Shown: positions 20,868-32,846, numbered from the stretch's first letter. The stretch: DNA of 64,000 bases from Blepharisma stoltei (GCA_914767885.1 CAJZBQ010000032.1:310001-374000); one strand, 5' to 3'. Numbers and translations: made by a program. Notes: generated by a model from the sequence alone, not told the origin.

Positions 20868-21836
20868 TTACTGATTTTCGTCCTTAAATTCATATTGTTT
20901 CCACTCTCTCTTACTTCTATTAAAGCATAAAAGCTGTCTGCTATCATTAGCTGTGTAGATTGAGTTTTCAAAGGTGACAGAGTAATAAGGAAGTAGTGGA
21001 GAAATTCCACAAGGCATTTCAGCGATGCTATCATACCCAAACTGAGAAATCAGCAAGGTTTCACTTATATCTTCTTCTTCGCTAGCCCCTCCAAATACCA
21101 GGGCATGCAAAGAATCAATAGGCATGGCGATGTGAAAATACACAGGATAAGGCAACTTTATATCAGTAGACTTTCATATTTTTTCTGAGAGGTCATAAAT
21201 TTGTATCAAGTCAATGGTTTGCAAGTCTCCAGATTCCACCCTAGCACCCCCAGTAACAAACACTAAATGGCCTAGAATATAGGCTCCTGGGTATTCTACT
21301 CCAATAGGGATGTCTTCCAACTCTTCTCATTTGTTTAGGTCGATTGAGTACTTTAAGAAGCTCCTATTATAAGCAATCTCGTAGCTATTGAAATTAAATA
21401 TCTGCCTATTTCCTCCAATACAGAAAACTTCATTTGTATCTCTCTTTTCAATTAACCGCATTCTCCGCTTAGGATAAGGCATATTTTCGCAAATAGTTAC
21501 TTGTATAGTTTTTAAATCAATGATAAGGACTGATGCCACTTCTTCATTATTCAAGCAATTAATGCCGCCCGCCAGCATAATTTGGTTTTCTTTTAAAGGG
21601 GTGATCCCACATTCGCCATAGATTTCATGCGAAATGCTTATCAATGTAGGGGTTAGAGTAACTATATTTATTTGCATTAGGCTGTTTGGTCAGATTGGGA
21701 TTACAATCATGGTCTCTTCTATGTCAGTTGTGCGGTTAAGAGCGGTTATTTTAGGAGGTTGGTGTTTTTCACTTCATTTTGGGGTCGAATTTTTAGATGA
21801 TGGTACAATTATATGCTTTGTGTTTGCGCAGCCCAT
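20868..21836 (-). CDS. Kelch-repeat protein with an acylation-type N-terminus
   Basis: 322 residues once four UGA codons are read as Trp (for example TPKWSEKH, LNKWEELED, KIWKSTDIK). Begins MGCANTK, a likely N-myristoylation plus palmitoylation signal. Kelch-type blades: ENQIMLAGGINCLNNEEVASV, NEVFCIGGNRQIFNF, HLVFVTGGARVESGDL, LHALVFGGASEEEDI, each with the GG pair. Kelch propellers bind partner proteins. The N-terminal lipidation suggests a membrane-bound adaptor. Confidence 0.7.
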
Positions 21837-21872
21837 TTTTATACTAATTTTACTATCTTTGAATAAACATTA

Positions 21873-22394
21873 TTAAAATCTCACTGGTCTTTTCGATTTC
21901 ATTATCATCAGTTTATTGTATTCTTCTCTCGTTAGCTTTATTTTGAACACAAGTTCTTTCCAGTCTCCTTGGAGGTTAAATTGAGACTGAGAGGCAGATT
22001 CCAGCCTTTTTGATGGTTTTTGGAGTAAATCCTTGACGAAATCGTCAGTGGAGATTGACTTTGGCTTATCTGGAGCTTTTTCTATAATGATTTCTGGTTC
22101 ATATGGCTTTTCAACAGGTTTTGGCTTTGGAATTTCCATTTGAAGAAGCTTCCTCAGTCGAAGTTTTTGTTTTTCAAAGAATTGTATAAAAGGATGCTCT
22201 GCGTTTTCTTCAAAAAAGTCTTCAAACTCCTGAATCCTGCCTCTAATAGAGGCTTGAAGCAGAGTGAGTTCTTTTAGCTTTGATTTGTCACCAGTTCCCG
22301 CCTCTTGTAGGAGCATTTGATAAAGTTCACAAGCTCTAGACACTTCTTCAGCAATGCAGGGTATTAATTGTAATTTTAGTCTTAACCACAGCAT
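21873..22394 (-). CDS. Helical protein, unknown
   Basis: 173 residues, no UGA. The N-terminal half is helical (EEVSRACELYQMLLQEAGTG, LTLLQASIRGRIQEFEDFF); then a Pro/Lys-rich linker (PKPKPVEKPYEPE) and a charged C-terminus. No family recognised. It lies between the kelch and PH-kinase genes on the same strand. Confidence 0.6.
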   Translation of the reverse strand: MLWLRLKLQLIPCIAEEVSRACELYQMLLQEAGTGDKSKLKELTLLQASIRGRIQEFEDFFEENAEHPFIQFFEKQKLRLRKLLQMEIPKPKPVEKPYEPEIIIEKAPDKPKSISTDDFVKDLLQKPSKRLESASQSQFNLQGDWKELVFKIKLTREEYNKLMIMKSKRPVRF

Positions 22395-22666
22395 CGTTAA
22401 ATTATGAAATAATAATCAAATTAATAGATTTCATATATATGCAACAAATTTTATAGTGAATTTATATTACTTTGGCATTTATTATTGATATGAATTTAGC
22501 TATAGAAGCTCTCAATATTTTAAATAAAAACCAAATTTCGAGTGTTGCGAAAAATTAATCAAGAAAATCATTTGCCTTTCTCAATAAAATGCGTCTATAT
22601 ACATAATTAATTCGAAAGACTAATCACTAGTTTAAAGCTTTATACAAAATCTTTTATTTCTTGCTT

Positions 22667-25600
22667 TCATAATAATTTTGATGTTTTTGACATAGATGAA
22701 ATATCAGGAAAAAGGCTTCCTCTTCTGGACTCTCCTTTACAGAACTCTTGATTTTCAAGGCTAACTACTGAAAGTCTTCCTCTTCTTGGGTTCTCTAAGT
22801 TTGGTAGGTCTAAATATGTGAATTTTTCATTGTTTCTAGAAGAAATAATTGGTGATCTGAGCGTCATTATGGGCTGCCTTTTGGTATAAATATTAAGTCA
22901 TTTATTTTGTAGCGCATCTCTCGGATTTGGTCGAAGAGATGGCTGACACTTTGTGAGAGCTAAAACCAAGCTAATTGCTTCTCTTGAAATTCCACGCCAA
23001 TACTGCTCCTGAAATTGAATTATACCATCGCGATTTTTTAGAAGTGTTTCTCTTGGAGTCTTCCCTGAAAATGGAGCGCGGCCTGATAGCACCATATATA
23101 AAACTACCCCAGTGCTAAACACGTCAACCTTTGCGCCATATGGCATCTTCCTTACTCTCCCCTCCATGAGCCCAACAAAAATGTTTTTAATAGAAAAATT
23201 TTTTATGGAAAAAATTTTGATATATATATAAATGATAATTAATATAATGAAATCTCTAGCTAATTCTGTTTAATTTTAAGCAAACTGAATTTTTAAATAT
23301 ATTCGAAAAAAAATTGTCAATAAAATTTTTTATATCATTTTTTTAAAAAAAATAACCCCCTCCGTAAGCAAGCAAAATTTTTTTGTTCGCTAACGGAGGG
23401 GTGGAGTTAGAATTTCAGGCGCAACATACCCTGGTGAACCACAATTTTGTGTCAACTCTTTATCTGCAAAGCAGGCAAGTCCAAAATCTATGAGCTTAAA
23501 GTCTGTTTCGCTTGACTCTGAGTTCAATAAAATGTTTTCAAGCTTCAAGTCTCTATGAACTACATTCATCAATTTCAAATAGTCTAGGATGCCTAAAAGT
23601 TTAGATGCAAATTTTGCAGCTTTTTCTTCTGTTAGAGGTCCGTGCTTGAGCAATCTTTGAAGCATATTTCCACCGGGCACATAATCTAGCACTAAATATA
23701 TATGATTTTGTCCTTCATAGACTTTGTGAAGCTTTACTATGCCAGGGTGATCAATCATTCTCAAAATTTCGATCTCGTTGCACAAGGCTTGAAAATTATT
23801 TTTAGAGAGAAGGAGCTTTTTAGGAATGGATTTAATTGCATATGTCCTTGAATCTTCATAATCTTCAGCCAAATATACGTTCGCAAAGCTACCTGAGCCT
23901 ATTATGCATCTTTATATTAAGTAGTGCGATTAGAAGTACTTTTTGAGCAGACCAATACGTTTCTGGCCAGAGAAATTTCAGTTTTTACTTTTCTCAGGGA
24001 AAACAGAAAGATAAAAATAGGATGATTGCTGCTACTAAGATAAATTTTCTAATACATGTTGATGTTGAATACGTTTAAGAAGCATTAAAAATAGCTTATT
24101 GGTGCGAGAGAAAATTCAGGTTGAAAATATTCAATGTGCTGAAGGGTATAAAGGCTACCATTGTCATGGATCCAAATGCCTGGGATAAAAACACCTGAAA
24201 TTTAAAAACATCTGGGAAGAGGTAGAACTTGGGTTTCTCACAGGCATTTTTATGCCAAATTTTTTGGCTAGTCAAAATCGATTTGGCAAGGCGATTCTGA
24301 CCTGTAAGTAAAATAAAAAAATGAAAAAGATACTAATAATGACCAATTCTGACATCATTTTAATTTATAATAATCTTATCAGAAATGGAAAGTGATGACA
24401 TCGTTTATGCTTTTAATTGTACTGATTACTTCTGACTACCAACACAACTACAGCATTTATCATATGCAAAATTTTTCTTTAAACTAATTTTAAATGGACC
24501 TTCGATCTTTACTCGAAAAAATAAATTGGCAAAAAATAGGTATAGAATCTCCTCTGTCACATAAATTAATAGAATATAGAAAGATAGATAAATTTTTAAT
24601 AAAAGAATTAAATATTTTACTTGAGTTCCTGTCTCTTAGTATTCTTCACCAAATTATTCTAGAATTATGAGACTTTGATAATGATAATATTTCATTTATT
24701 AACTGAGTCTGATCATTTGCTTTCATATTGAGTAGTTTTGGAAAATTGAGACCACTTATTGAGCTACTTAGAAGCTTTAAACAATTTTGTTCTGAATCTC
24801 ATTTTAATCAGTCTGGTAGATTTTCTATAATAAAACTTCCTCATTATAGGGTAGCTTTTGATGCCTGCTAAATTATCTGGAATTTGCATGGTATGGGTAA
24901 GTTCTAAGCTCAATAGCCATTCTTGGAAGTCTTCTGAAGGTTCATTAATTAATTTTCCAAGCAAATTTGAATTTCATAATTCTTCTAGTGAGAGATTTAA
25001 TTTAAATATCTTATTTTCGTAATAAGCATCTGTTAGAAAAATTGACTGGAGACCTTCAATAACCTTCATTATTTAGCTACTTACTTTTTGCCCCCTTATT
25101 AATTAAAAATAGCTTCTAGCAAAGAGATTTGACTTGCAATTAGAAATATAGAATACAGAATCTTTTTTTCTAACTCCCCTCCTCCGAGAGTGAACAAAAA
25201 AATTTTGTTCACTCACGGAGGGGCGTCAATTTTTTTTTTTTAAAAAACATTATATATAAATTTTTATAAAAATATTTTTTTTGCGAAATTTAAAAAAAAT
25301 CCTAATTCGCAAAAATTGGGAAGCAAATTTATTTTAATTTATAAAATTTATGTTTAAAACGCAATTTGTTTAAAAATTAAACAGATTTAGCTCAAGATTT
25401 CATTATACTAATTATAACTTATATATCAAATTTTTTTTTCCATTAAAAAATTTTTCTATTAAAAAAATTTTTGTTCACTCACGGAGGGTGGGTTTTTGGG
25501 CAAAAAATAAGGATTTTTCTATTGGTTTTGTTCACTCACGGAGGGGGAGTAAGTTAAATCTCAAGGAGATATTCTAGTCTATAAAGCATTATTTATTAGT

Positions 25601-27262
25601 CAAAGCATTTTGAATGCAAGGGGTCGGATGCTTTTGTATAAATCATGGAAGAAGAAGAAGAAGTAAAGAAATTCTTGATAAAAGCAAAAAACAGCTAAAA
25701 AATATATTTTCCTTCATACCTTAAGATAATGCAAAACTCTTATAAAATAAAAAAACTTAAAATTATTATTTTTTTCCCTTATTTCATAAAGAATTCTTAC
25801 ATAATTTATCCTCTCCTGCTTTTGTCGAGCATATATTATGCAATAAAACTCCACAAAATTCATTTATAAATGGCAGCACTTCTTTATCGAATGGCAAATC
25901 ACATGCCTTGCGTTTTTTGATTAAAAAATTTTTAACAATTTCTTCTTTGAGCTTCTAAACATGAATATCTTTTGAAGATTCCTTTCATTCCTTTCCTATA
26001 AAGTCTTTTAAAGGGTAAAATTTGAGGCATGCAGGATATTAAATTCTTTCTTTGCAATTTGTTAAAAATTCTTTCTGCCAGATATAGAATCGATAATATT
26101 CTTTGAAATAAATATCTCTTTAGCTTGGCAGTATTAGGCTATTTCTATGAAAATGTCCCATCATCTTCCTTAAAGGTTTTGTGATAAAGCCCGATTCCTT
26201 CTTTATATTCATCATAAAGGGACACAATATCATCGTTTGGACAGATGCGAAGGTCATCTTTTTGGAGATATTTAAATACTTTCTCTGATGTCATTATTTA
26301 TTTTTGAGGCTATTTATATCAATATAAAATTGAATTTATTATTAAATAAGTTTATGACTGATATCACCATAATTTATAAACTCAGGAAAAATTAAAACCT
26401 TTTCTTCATTTCTTATTTTATCTTTTTCATTTTTTTATTTTACTTACAGGTCAGAATCGCCTTGCCAAATCGATTTTGACTAGCCAAAAAATTTGGCATA
26501 AAAAATGTCTGTGAGAAACCCAAGTTCTACCTCTTCCCAGATATTTTTTAAATTCAGGTGTTTTTATCCCAGGCATTTGGATCCATGACAATGGTAGCCT
26601 TTATACCCTTCAGCACATTGAATATTTTCAACCTGAATTTTCTCTCGCACCAATAAGCTATTTTTTAATGCTTCTTAAACGTATTCAACATCAACATGTA
26701 TTAGAAAATTTATCTTAGTAGCAGCAATCATCCTATTTTTATCTTTCTGTTTTCCCTGAGAAAAGTAAAAACTGAAATTTCTCTGGCCAGAAACGTATTG
26801 GTCTGCTCAAAAAGTACTTCTAATCGCACTACTTAAAGCAAAGATGTATAACGATTTTAGATCGTAGTCATGCTTTATGTCAGTCATTATCCCAATCCTG
26901 GATAAATAAGCCAACCATTCATCTAGCTCTTCAGACGTTTTAGTGTAAAAGTATTGGCAATAAATACCCTGGCTTAATCGGAATCCATATTTTATTCCGG
27001 CTTTATCCTCTTCAATAAATGGCTCTATTATTTTTCACTTTAAGCTTGAAATTTTTGTAATTCTAGAAGAAACGTTCTTGGAGCGTAAAATTGAGTTTTT
27101 GTTCAAATAGAAAAACTTTTCCTTCAAGACATTTGAAGTTGACAGTTCTAGAAGGCTCCCTTGAAAAAAAACAGTGGAAGTTTCAGGTTTGTGCAAGTCT
27201 GTAAAATCTTCCCAAAAACACATGTCTTTGGGGTGGTAAATGTTACTGAAAATTGATTTCAT
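22667..27262 (-). CDS. PH-domain protein kinase 1, split by a MITE and a 2.9-kb IES
   Basis: Removing 255 bp (23153-23409) and 2946 bp (23903-26850), each from TA to TA, gives one 464-residue frame. N-terminal PH-like domain (residues 1-120, ending EELDEWLAYLSRIG), glycine loop LIGSGSFANVYLAED, lysine in TYAIKSIPKK, HRDLKLENIL catalytic loop, DFGLACF, and GSPGYVAPEIL. A Ser/Arg tail follows with UGA read as Trp (LQNKWLNIY). CAMK-like Ser/Thr kinase with an N-terminal PH domain, suggesting control at membranes. It is a tandem paralog of the gene at 28249-30031. Both junctions fall in conserved kinase motifs and match the paralog's sequence. Confidence 0.88.
23153..23409. mobile_element. Shortened MITE family A (257 bp) in PH-kinase 1
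   Basis: TA-CTCTCCCCTCCATGAG at left and CTAACGGAGGGGTGGAGT-TA at right. The inner part is deleted relative to the 380-390 bp copies. Excision joins PEIL to RKMPYGAKVD. Confidence 0.88.
24494..24871 (+). CDS. ORF inside the 2.9-kb IES, unknown
   Basis: 125 residues from ATG to TAA, with UGA read as Trp three times. Leu/Ile-rich (MDLRSLLEKINWQKIGIESP). No domain recognised. If real it would be germline-limited. It overlaps the minus-strand ORF at 24764-25069, so at most one is likely to be a gene. Confidence 0.3.
24764..25069 (-). CDS. ORF inside the 2.9-kb IES, unknown
   Basis: 101 residues, one UGA read as Trp (LEELWNSN). The segment EPSEDFQEWLLSLELT recalls the end of the PH domain in the neighbouring kinases (EDLDNWLLHLSKV), but the rest does not match. 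It may be a decayed relative or chance. Confidence 0.3.
25171..25551. mobile_element. MITE family A (381 bp), nested in the 2.9-kb IES
   Basis: TA-ACTCCCCTCCTCCGAGAG... and GGAGGGGGAG-TA, with hairpin pair left and two same-direction copies right. Inserted within another eliminated element. Confidence 0.9.
25790..26294 (-). pseudogene. Decayed coding sequence inside the 2.9-kb IES
   Basis: ATG at 26294 opens 49 codons (MTSEKVFKYLQKDDLRICPN) and stops; further downstream, fragments such as KACDLPFDKEVLPFINEF and CSTKAGEDKLCKN appear in shifted frames with stops between. It reads like a gene of the element that has lost its frame. Family unknown. Confidence 0.3.
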
Positions 27263-27402
27263 TGAATATTTAATTATTATTGCATCACTTTTTTATAAAT
27301 AATTGGACTAAGTAAATGGCTTAGATGACAGTTTAATGTATTATGGACTAGAGACTAACCTTAATTTTGAGATTCAAATTTAGATATAGTAGTAAGAAAA
27401 TT

Positions 27403-27932
27403 TACTTCCCCCATCCTTGATCGAACGATTAACTGTAAAAATTCCGAAAAGTTGGAAAATTAACCCCCATCCTTGATCGAATGATTTTCATATCATGCAA
27501 ATTTTTATATATATAAAAATATATTAGTTATCAAAAGTTTGGGAAGATGTGCCTAATGAAGTTGCTGTCAGAGGCTTTGAACCGACAAAAAGCTACGGAA
27601 TCAAACATCCAAAGTGCTTTAGTCATCAAACTTGCTTAAAAACTTAATAATCTAAAAAATAGAGATCTTTAAAAATTTAAAAAATTTTAATTCAATAAGG
27701 AACAAATTTAAAATTTATACAGCTTAAAGGGGTAACCAAAAAATCAAAATATTCAATTTTTGCTGTAAAAATAATTATTAAATACTCTTGACCCTCTTAT
27801 TTAAAAGTATATAAAAAAAAACAATTATTTTTTATTTTATATTTAAAATTTTTATCCCAAAAAATTATTTTTTTTAACCCCCATTCTTGATCGAACGATG
27901 GTAAGCCGTTCGATCAAGGATGGGGGGAGTTA
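27403..27932. mobile_element. MITE family B (530 bp), reverse orientation
   Basis: TA-CTTCCCCCATCCTTGATCGAACGA at left with a second same-direction copy about 57 bp inside; hairpin pair at the right ending GGGGGGAGT-TA. Shares the inner block with the copy at 14416-14971. Confidence 0.88.
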
Positions 27933-28248
27933 ATAAATTATTTTATCAATCAGAGGTAAGGTGATAATTTAATGTAATAATGCCATTATTTGTTTATTCT
28001 CCATCACTAAAAAATTATCGCCAAATTTATGAAATGCTGATCCTTAGTATTAAAAAATAAATTGCCTAGTAAATATATAAACTCATAGTAGTTCTTTTTT
28101 ACTCTTGAGCATAAACTAATTAAAGTTCTCAACTAAATTAATACATCAGAATTTATTTATTTGAAATAAATATTAAATTTGAAGCTAAATTATGTATTAA
28201 AAACAATAATATTAATAAATGATAAAACGATTTATCAGTCTATTTTGT
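27933..28248. other. Gene-free stretch
   Basis: AT-rich spacer (316 bp) downstream of the PH-kinase 2 stop codon. Nothing recognised. Confidence 0.5.
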
Positions 28249-30031
28249 TTACAGCATAATTCGTGTTGTTTTTTGTGTTAAATCTTCATCATTGTTGCTC
28301 ATTTCATCAGCAATACTAGCAATCGCACAATTGTTTTCTATTATTTCACTATTTTTTTTAAAATAAAATTTATTTTGGTGAGCCAAAACATCTTCTTTAG
28401 CAATTTCTTTAATATTTTTTACTACAGTTTTGACTTTTTCATTATGCTTTGAATTTCTTCCTTTTGTGTTGGCTTGCATAGAAAATCAATCATGGCAAAG
28501 GGCCTGTCTTAAGCTAAGCCTTTCTAAAGGATTAGCTTGCAGCAAACCACTTACAAGGTTTATAGCTTGATTTGAAATATGTTTCCAGTGCTTGTGACTA
28601 AAATGAAATATGCATTCTCTGTTTTTTGCTAGTGTATGTCTTAAAGATTTACATAAAAAAGGAGCTTTTCCAGTCAAAAGGATAAAAAGTAGCACGCCTG
28701 TGCTGAAAATATCTACTTTTCCGCCATATGCTTGCTTTTTCAACATTTCTGGAGCCATGTACCCAGGCGAACCGCATAACTGAGTAATACCTTCGCTGAT
28801 TTTGCAAGCAAAGCCGAAATCAGCCAGCTTAAAATCTGTGTTTGAGCTTTCTGATGCTAGTAAAATATTTTCAAGTTTGATGTCTCTATGCAAGATGCCA
28901 TTCTGTGATAAGTAATTTAAAACTCCAAGAAGATCTTTAATAAGAGCAGATGCTTCTTTTTCTGAGAATTTATAAAGAGAGTCAAGCCTTGATAGCAAAT
29001 TGCCACCAGGCATATAATCGATAACTAAATGAATATGGGTTTCTGACTCATATACTTTATGAAGCTTAACAATTTTGGGATGGTCTAGCATCCTCATTAT
29101 TTCGATTTCGTTAATTAATTCGTGAACCAAATTTTTCTTAACTCCCCCCCCTCCGTGAGTGAACAAAAAAATTTTGTTCACTCACGGAGGGGGGTTAATT
29201 TATTTTTTTTTTAAAAAAAATTTATATATAAATTTTATAAAAAATATTTTTTTTCGAAATTTAAAAAAATCCTATTCACAAAAATTGGAAAGCAAATATT
29301 AATTTAATTTTATAAAATTTATGTTTTAAAAAGCAATTCATTTAAAATTAAACAGAATTAGCTCTAGATTTCATTATACTAATTATCATTTATATATCAA
29401 AATTTTTTTCCATCAAAAATGTTTTTATTAAAATAATTTTTGTTCACTCACGGAGGGTGGGTTTTTGGGTAAAAATAGCGATTTTTCTAATGGTTTTGTT
29501 CACTCACGGAGGGGGGGGAGTAAGGACAACTGATTTACTGATGGATTTTACAGCAAAAAATGTTTGGTCGTCTAGATCTGTTGCAAGATAAACAGATCCA
29601 AAACGTCCATTGCCTAGTTTACCTTTAATTTCATAGTTGTCAGCTATTTCAACCATAATGACAACCTTAGATAAATGGAGAAGCCAATTGTCTAAGTCTT
29701 CGCTTGAGTCTGTGAAAAAATCAAATTTCTGCTCGCCTTTTCTTATTTGGAAGCCGTATTTCACACCATGCAATCCTTCTTCGATAAATGGATCAATAAT
29801 TTTCCAGGAAAGTAGGCACTTTTTTCAGACTGGCTGATATTCTGAGTCTGAAAAATATAAAAAATCACCAGCCAAATAATAAAAACCTTCATTTATTTCA
29901 CTCTTCTGATTAAGCTCGATAAGTTTTCCTTTATATACAACGTTTAAAATTTCATTTGGATCCTTTGGAAATATTTCAGTTCAAAATTGATAGCTAAAAG
30001 AGTTGTCAACTGTTTCGAATATCGATTTCAT
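28249..30031 (-). CDS. PH-domain protein kinase 2, split by a MITE
   Basis: TA-to-TA removal of 29139-29522 (382 bp) gives a 466-residue frame with several UGA read as Trp. N-terminal PH-like domain (about residues 1-125; SFSYQFWTEIF...EDLDNWLLHLSKVV), loop LGNGRFGSVYLATD, lysine in FAVKSISKS, HRDIKLENIL, DFGFACK, GSPGYMAPEML, then a basic tail (NTKGRNSKHNEKVKTVV). The junction reads SKSVVLKKNLVHELINEIE, matching the paralog's SIPKKLLLSKNNFQALCNEIE. CAMK-like Ser/Thr kinase. It lies in tandem upstream of PH-kinase 1, and the two copies carry elements at different places. Confidence 0.9.
29139..29522. mobile_element. MITE family A (384 bp) in PH-kinase 2
   Basis: TA-ACTCCCCCCCCTCCGTGAG... with hairpin pair left, two same-direction copies right, ending GGGGGGGGAG-TA. 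Interrupts the N-lobe of the kinase. Confidence 0.92.
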
Positions 30032-30515
30032 TATTAAACGCATTACGAAAATAAAAGGAATTAAAGGTTTAGGGATAATCTTTAGTGAAAATAATAAAAT
30101 AAATTGATCAACATAAATTAAAGATTTAATAAGTTAATTTATTATTATAGCAAATAAGAGGTTTTTAATTTTTGGTTTTAATTATATAATTAATGAGTGA
30201 TTAAATTATTACTATTCTCATATTGATTTATTCTGAAGATTTTCTTGAGTAATTTTTAATTAGTAAAAATTGACATAAATTATCAAAGATGTACCAAAGA
30301 TTCCAATTAAATTGAGCGAATTAGTTTGCTTATATTTAGGGAAGAAATAATGTAAAATTGTGAATTTATTTGAAAATTTATATATTCTTTGTAATAAAAA
30401 TTAATTTTGTTGAACCAGGCTATGGAATTTGAAGAATATTATTTTTTTTTTGAAGAATAAATCAAAGGTTAATTTTGATTTTATTTATAAAATATATTTA
30501 TGAAAGTTAATGATA
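30032..30515. other. Gene-free stretch
   Basis: About 480 bp of AT-rich spacer between PH-kinase 2 and the ADP-ribosylglycohydrolase gene. No ORF or repeat recognised. Confidence 0.5.
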
Positions 30516-31700
30516 TTATGATAGTATTTTATCAATAACTCTGTTCAGCTTAGTTTCGAGCCAATCTCTATATCTTAATTCTTGAACAAATCTTGATGGC
30601 AGCCTCGAAAATCCTAATTTGCAGCCAAGTAGTGCTCCTGCAATTGCAGCATTTGTGTCGGCATCCCCACCTTCTATAATAATGCTTCTAATCATCTCTT
30701 CATAATTATTTTGTCTAATCCCATAAAACCCGCATCCAAGCGCAAAGTATACATAACCCATATTTTTCCCGTCAATTGGTCTCATTTCATCTAGTCCAAT
30801 ATGCATATACTTTCTTAAAAAGCTTCTCTTAAATAATTTTCTGACTCTCATTCTATTTTTATCATATTCTTGGCTTATTTCAGGGCTACAAGTCGCATGT
30901 ACTTCTCGATCAAGCCCTTCTCTATAAGATTTCAAAAAATTCTGTGCAATTTCACAGCTTGCTCCGATAACTTCATCAATATTTCTGACACCCTGAAGCA
31001 TCAATGCAATGGCAACTGTTTGTGCAACGCTTGAAGCTAAGCTTCTTGGGTCTGCATGTGTGCATTTTCCTATCATTTGAGTCTGTCTTATTACTTGATC
31101 TATATCATGAAAATTAATAATGCCTAATATTGCAGATCTCATTAAAGCTCCGTTTGCAGCAATTTCGCAGCTGCCATTTACTCACACTTCTAAGGCGGCA
31201 CGATGAGGATTGCTGATAAAAGATTTATGAAGAATAGCCTTTTTAACAGTCTTTCCTATCCCCAAGCCTCTTTTGTCGCCGAGCTCAGGAAACCCATGAC
31301 GTTTCCAATCCCTTATTTTTGCAGCAAAATCAAGAGTGCTGAATCCGTTGGAGTCTAAGTAGGAATTGATGATAGCAACTATGCATAATAAGATGAATAC
31401 GGCCAAAGTCTATTTTTTATGCATATTCATACTATTACTGCATAGCTGGTCAGTATCATCGCTTCAATCTCCTTCAGGAAAGTAGGATTTTTTTGGAACC
31501 CAATTTAATAGAGTTAAGGGCTGGTTTTCCCATTTAGAAGCAGCTCACTCAGAAGATTTACACTCAGTCCGAATTCCTATAGCATCTCCAATTGCTTGAC
31601 CAAAAATACATCCTCGTATCTTATCAATTAATTCTTCACGAGAGTAGGGAAGAATTACAGAGATGTGTCTTCTTAAGATTTCTGATGTTGACTGTTCCAT
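30516..31700 (-). CDS. ADP-ribosylglycohydrolase family protein, interrupted by a short IES
   Basis: Removing 57 bp (31382-31438) gives 375 residues with four UGA as Trp (SSEWAASKW, EGDWSDDTD, LEVWVNGS among them). ADP-ribosylglycohydrolase fold: GCIFGQAIGDAIG near the N-terminus, the Mg-binding GDWSDDTDQL, VNGSCEIAANGALMRSAILG, and the second metal site GGDADTNAAIAGALLGC. This family removes ADP-ribose from proteins or hydrolyses related bonds with two metal ions. All metal-site motifs are intact. Start ATG at 31700. Confidence 0.9.
31382..31438. other. Short internal eliminated sequence (57 bp) with TATGCA repeats
   Basis: On the minus strand, TATGCA occurs at both edges (plus TGCATA at 31382-31387 and 31439-31444). 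Collapse to one copy gives DDTDQLCIVAIINSYLD, as the family requires; retention adds an in-frame TAG. Confidence 0.75.
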
Positions 31701-31948
31701 AAATGGAAGAAAAATCTATATAAAATAATAAAACGACTCAATTTAATTGACTATATATTTGAGAGAAAAGTCCATAAAATGTTTTCTTTATTTTAAGTTT
31801 AAGCAAAATAATATTTAATTTAATGTTTATTGCACTTTTTATCAAAGGTAATAATAAGATTAAAGCTTAAATGCTGTTTATCAACTTATATAGACAAATC
31901 CAAAACTATTCATTTTGAAATATCATTTCTTTAATGCATAAATAAACC

Positions 31949-32722
31949 ATGTGTGTTCCCTACCAATATTACCCAAGCCTTCATTTACGCTCTGATTACT
32001 CAGCTCCAAGATGAGTGTCATGAAAAAAGGTATCTCCTTCTTGTTTATTTAAACAAAGTGAAAAAAGAATTAGAAAAACTTCTCTACCCCCGCTAGTTAA
32101 ACAAGAAAACTCACTTTTGGCTTCTTACTCAAGAGAAGAAGCAGAGACTTTTTCCTATGACCCTTTTTACGATTTAACGATTGATAGAAGAAAGTCTAAA
32201 TCAAAGCCTAAGCCCGAGAATATTCTTATTAATGTAGAAAGTATAAGTGACGATGACCTTTTCAGCGATATGAATCCAAAACGCAAAGGGCGGAGCTTAG
32301 GGAAAAAAACAATTTTATTATCGAAAAAAGCAAAATTGCTGCTCAGAACCAAAATTGAATCGAATAAGCAATACCAAATAAAGACCCCTGAACCAATTTT
32401 TCATGATTTTCGGAAGTCACCATCGCCTGAGTCTGCTTTAGTTAAGTCAACTTTGAGTATACCAGATTCAACAATTGAAAAAGTAAATCAAAAGCAAGTA
32501 TATAAAGAAGCTTTTTATAGGAAAGAACAAACAAGAATTAAATTCACTGGAAACAGCAGTAGAGTAACTACGTTGAGAAGTAAAAACGAAGAAAAAATTA
32601 TGAAGTTTAATAAAATTGCGCTTGGGATCAACGTAAAGGAAGAAAATGGTCTTAAAGATGCAAGCGAAAATACTGAAGGAAAACTTGTTATTTCATTACC
32701 GAAAATCGAGAAATACGATTAA
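31949..32722 (+). CDS. Basic low-complexity protein, unknown
   Basis: 257 residues starting at ATG 31949 with UGA read as Trp twice near the start (APRWVSWKKV). Rich in Lys and Ser; regions RRKSKSKPKPEN and KGRSLGKKTILLSKKAKLLL are basic. No domain. It may be nuclear or cytoskeletal, but nothing in the sequence settles it. The start is supported by in-frame continuity only. Confidence 0.6.
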
Positions 32723-32846
32723 ATAACAATTTTTGTAATTTGTAGGCCTAAATGAGATCAAGCTTGCTAATAAATTATAAAATAGCTTGTCAGTTTTTTA
32801 AATACATATTTTCAATTATTTAAAAATTATAATAATTACCCAAAGA

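Larger units (their letters stand above)
23903..26850. mobile_element. 2.9-kb TA-bounded element with about 425-bp inverted arms
   Basis: Outer TA at 23903-23904 and 26849-26850. Arms 23905-24330 and 26421-26848 are inverted copies (ends TGCATCTTT and AAAGATGTA). The interior holds a family A MITE and decayed coding sequence. It lies exactly at the kinase glycine loop; TA-to-TA removal gives DLKSLIGSGSFANVYL. Confidence 0.85.

Noticed and set aside
22667-27262. Pseudogene explanation for split genes (kinases, SmD2, adaptin, USP)
   Set aside because: Every break is a complete insertion with TA or target-repeat edges whose removal restores conserved motifs without other stops.
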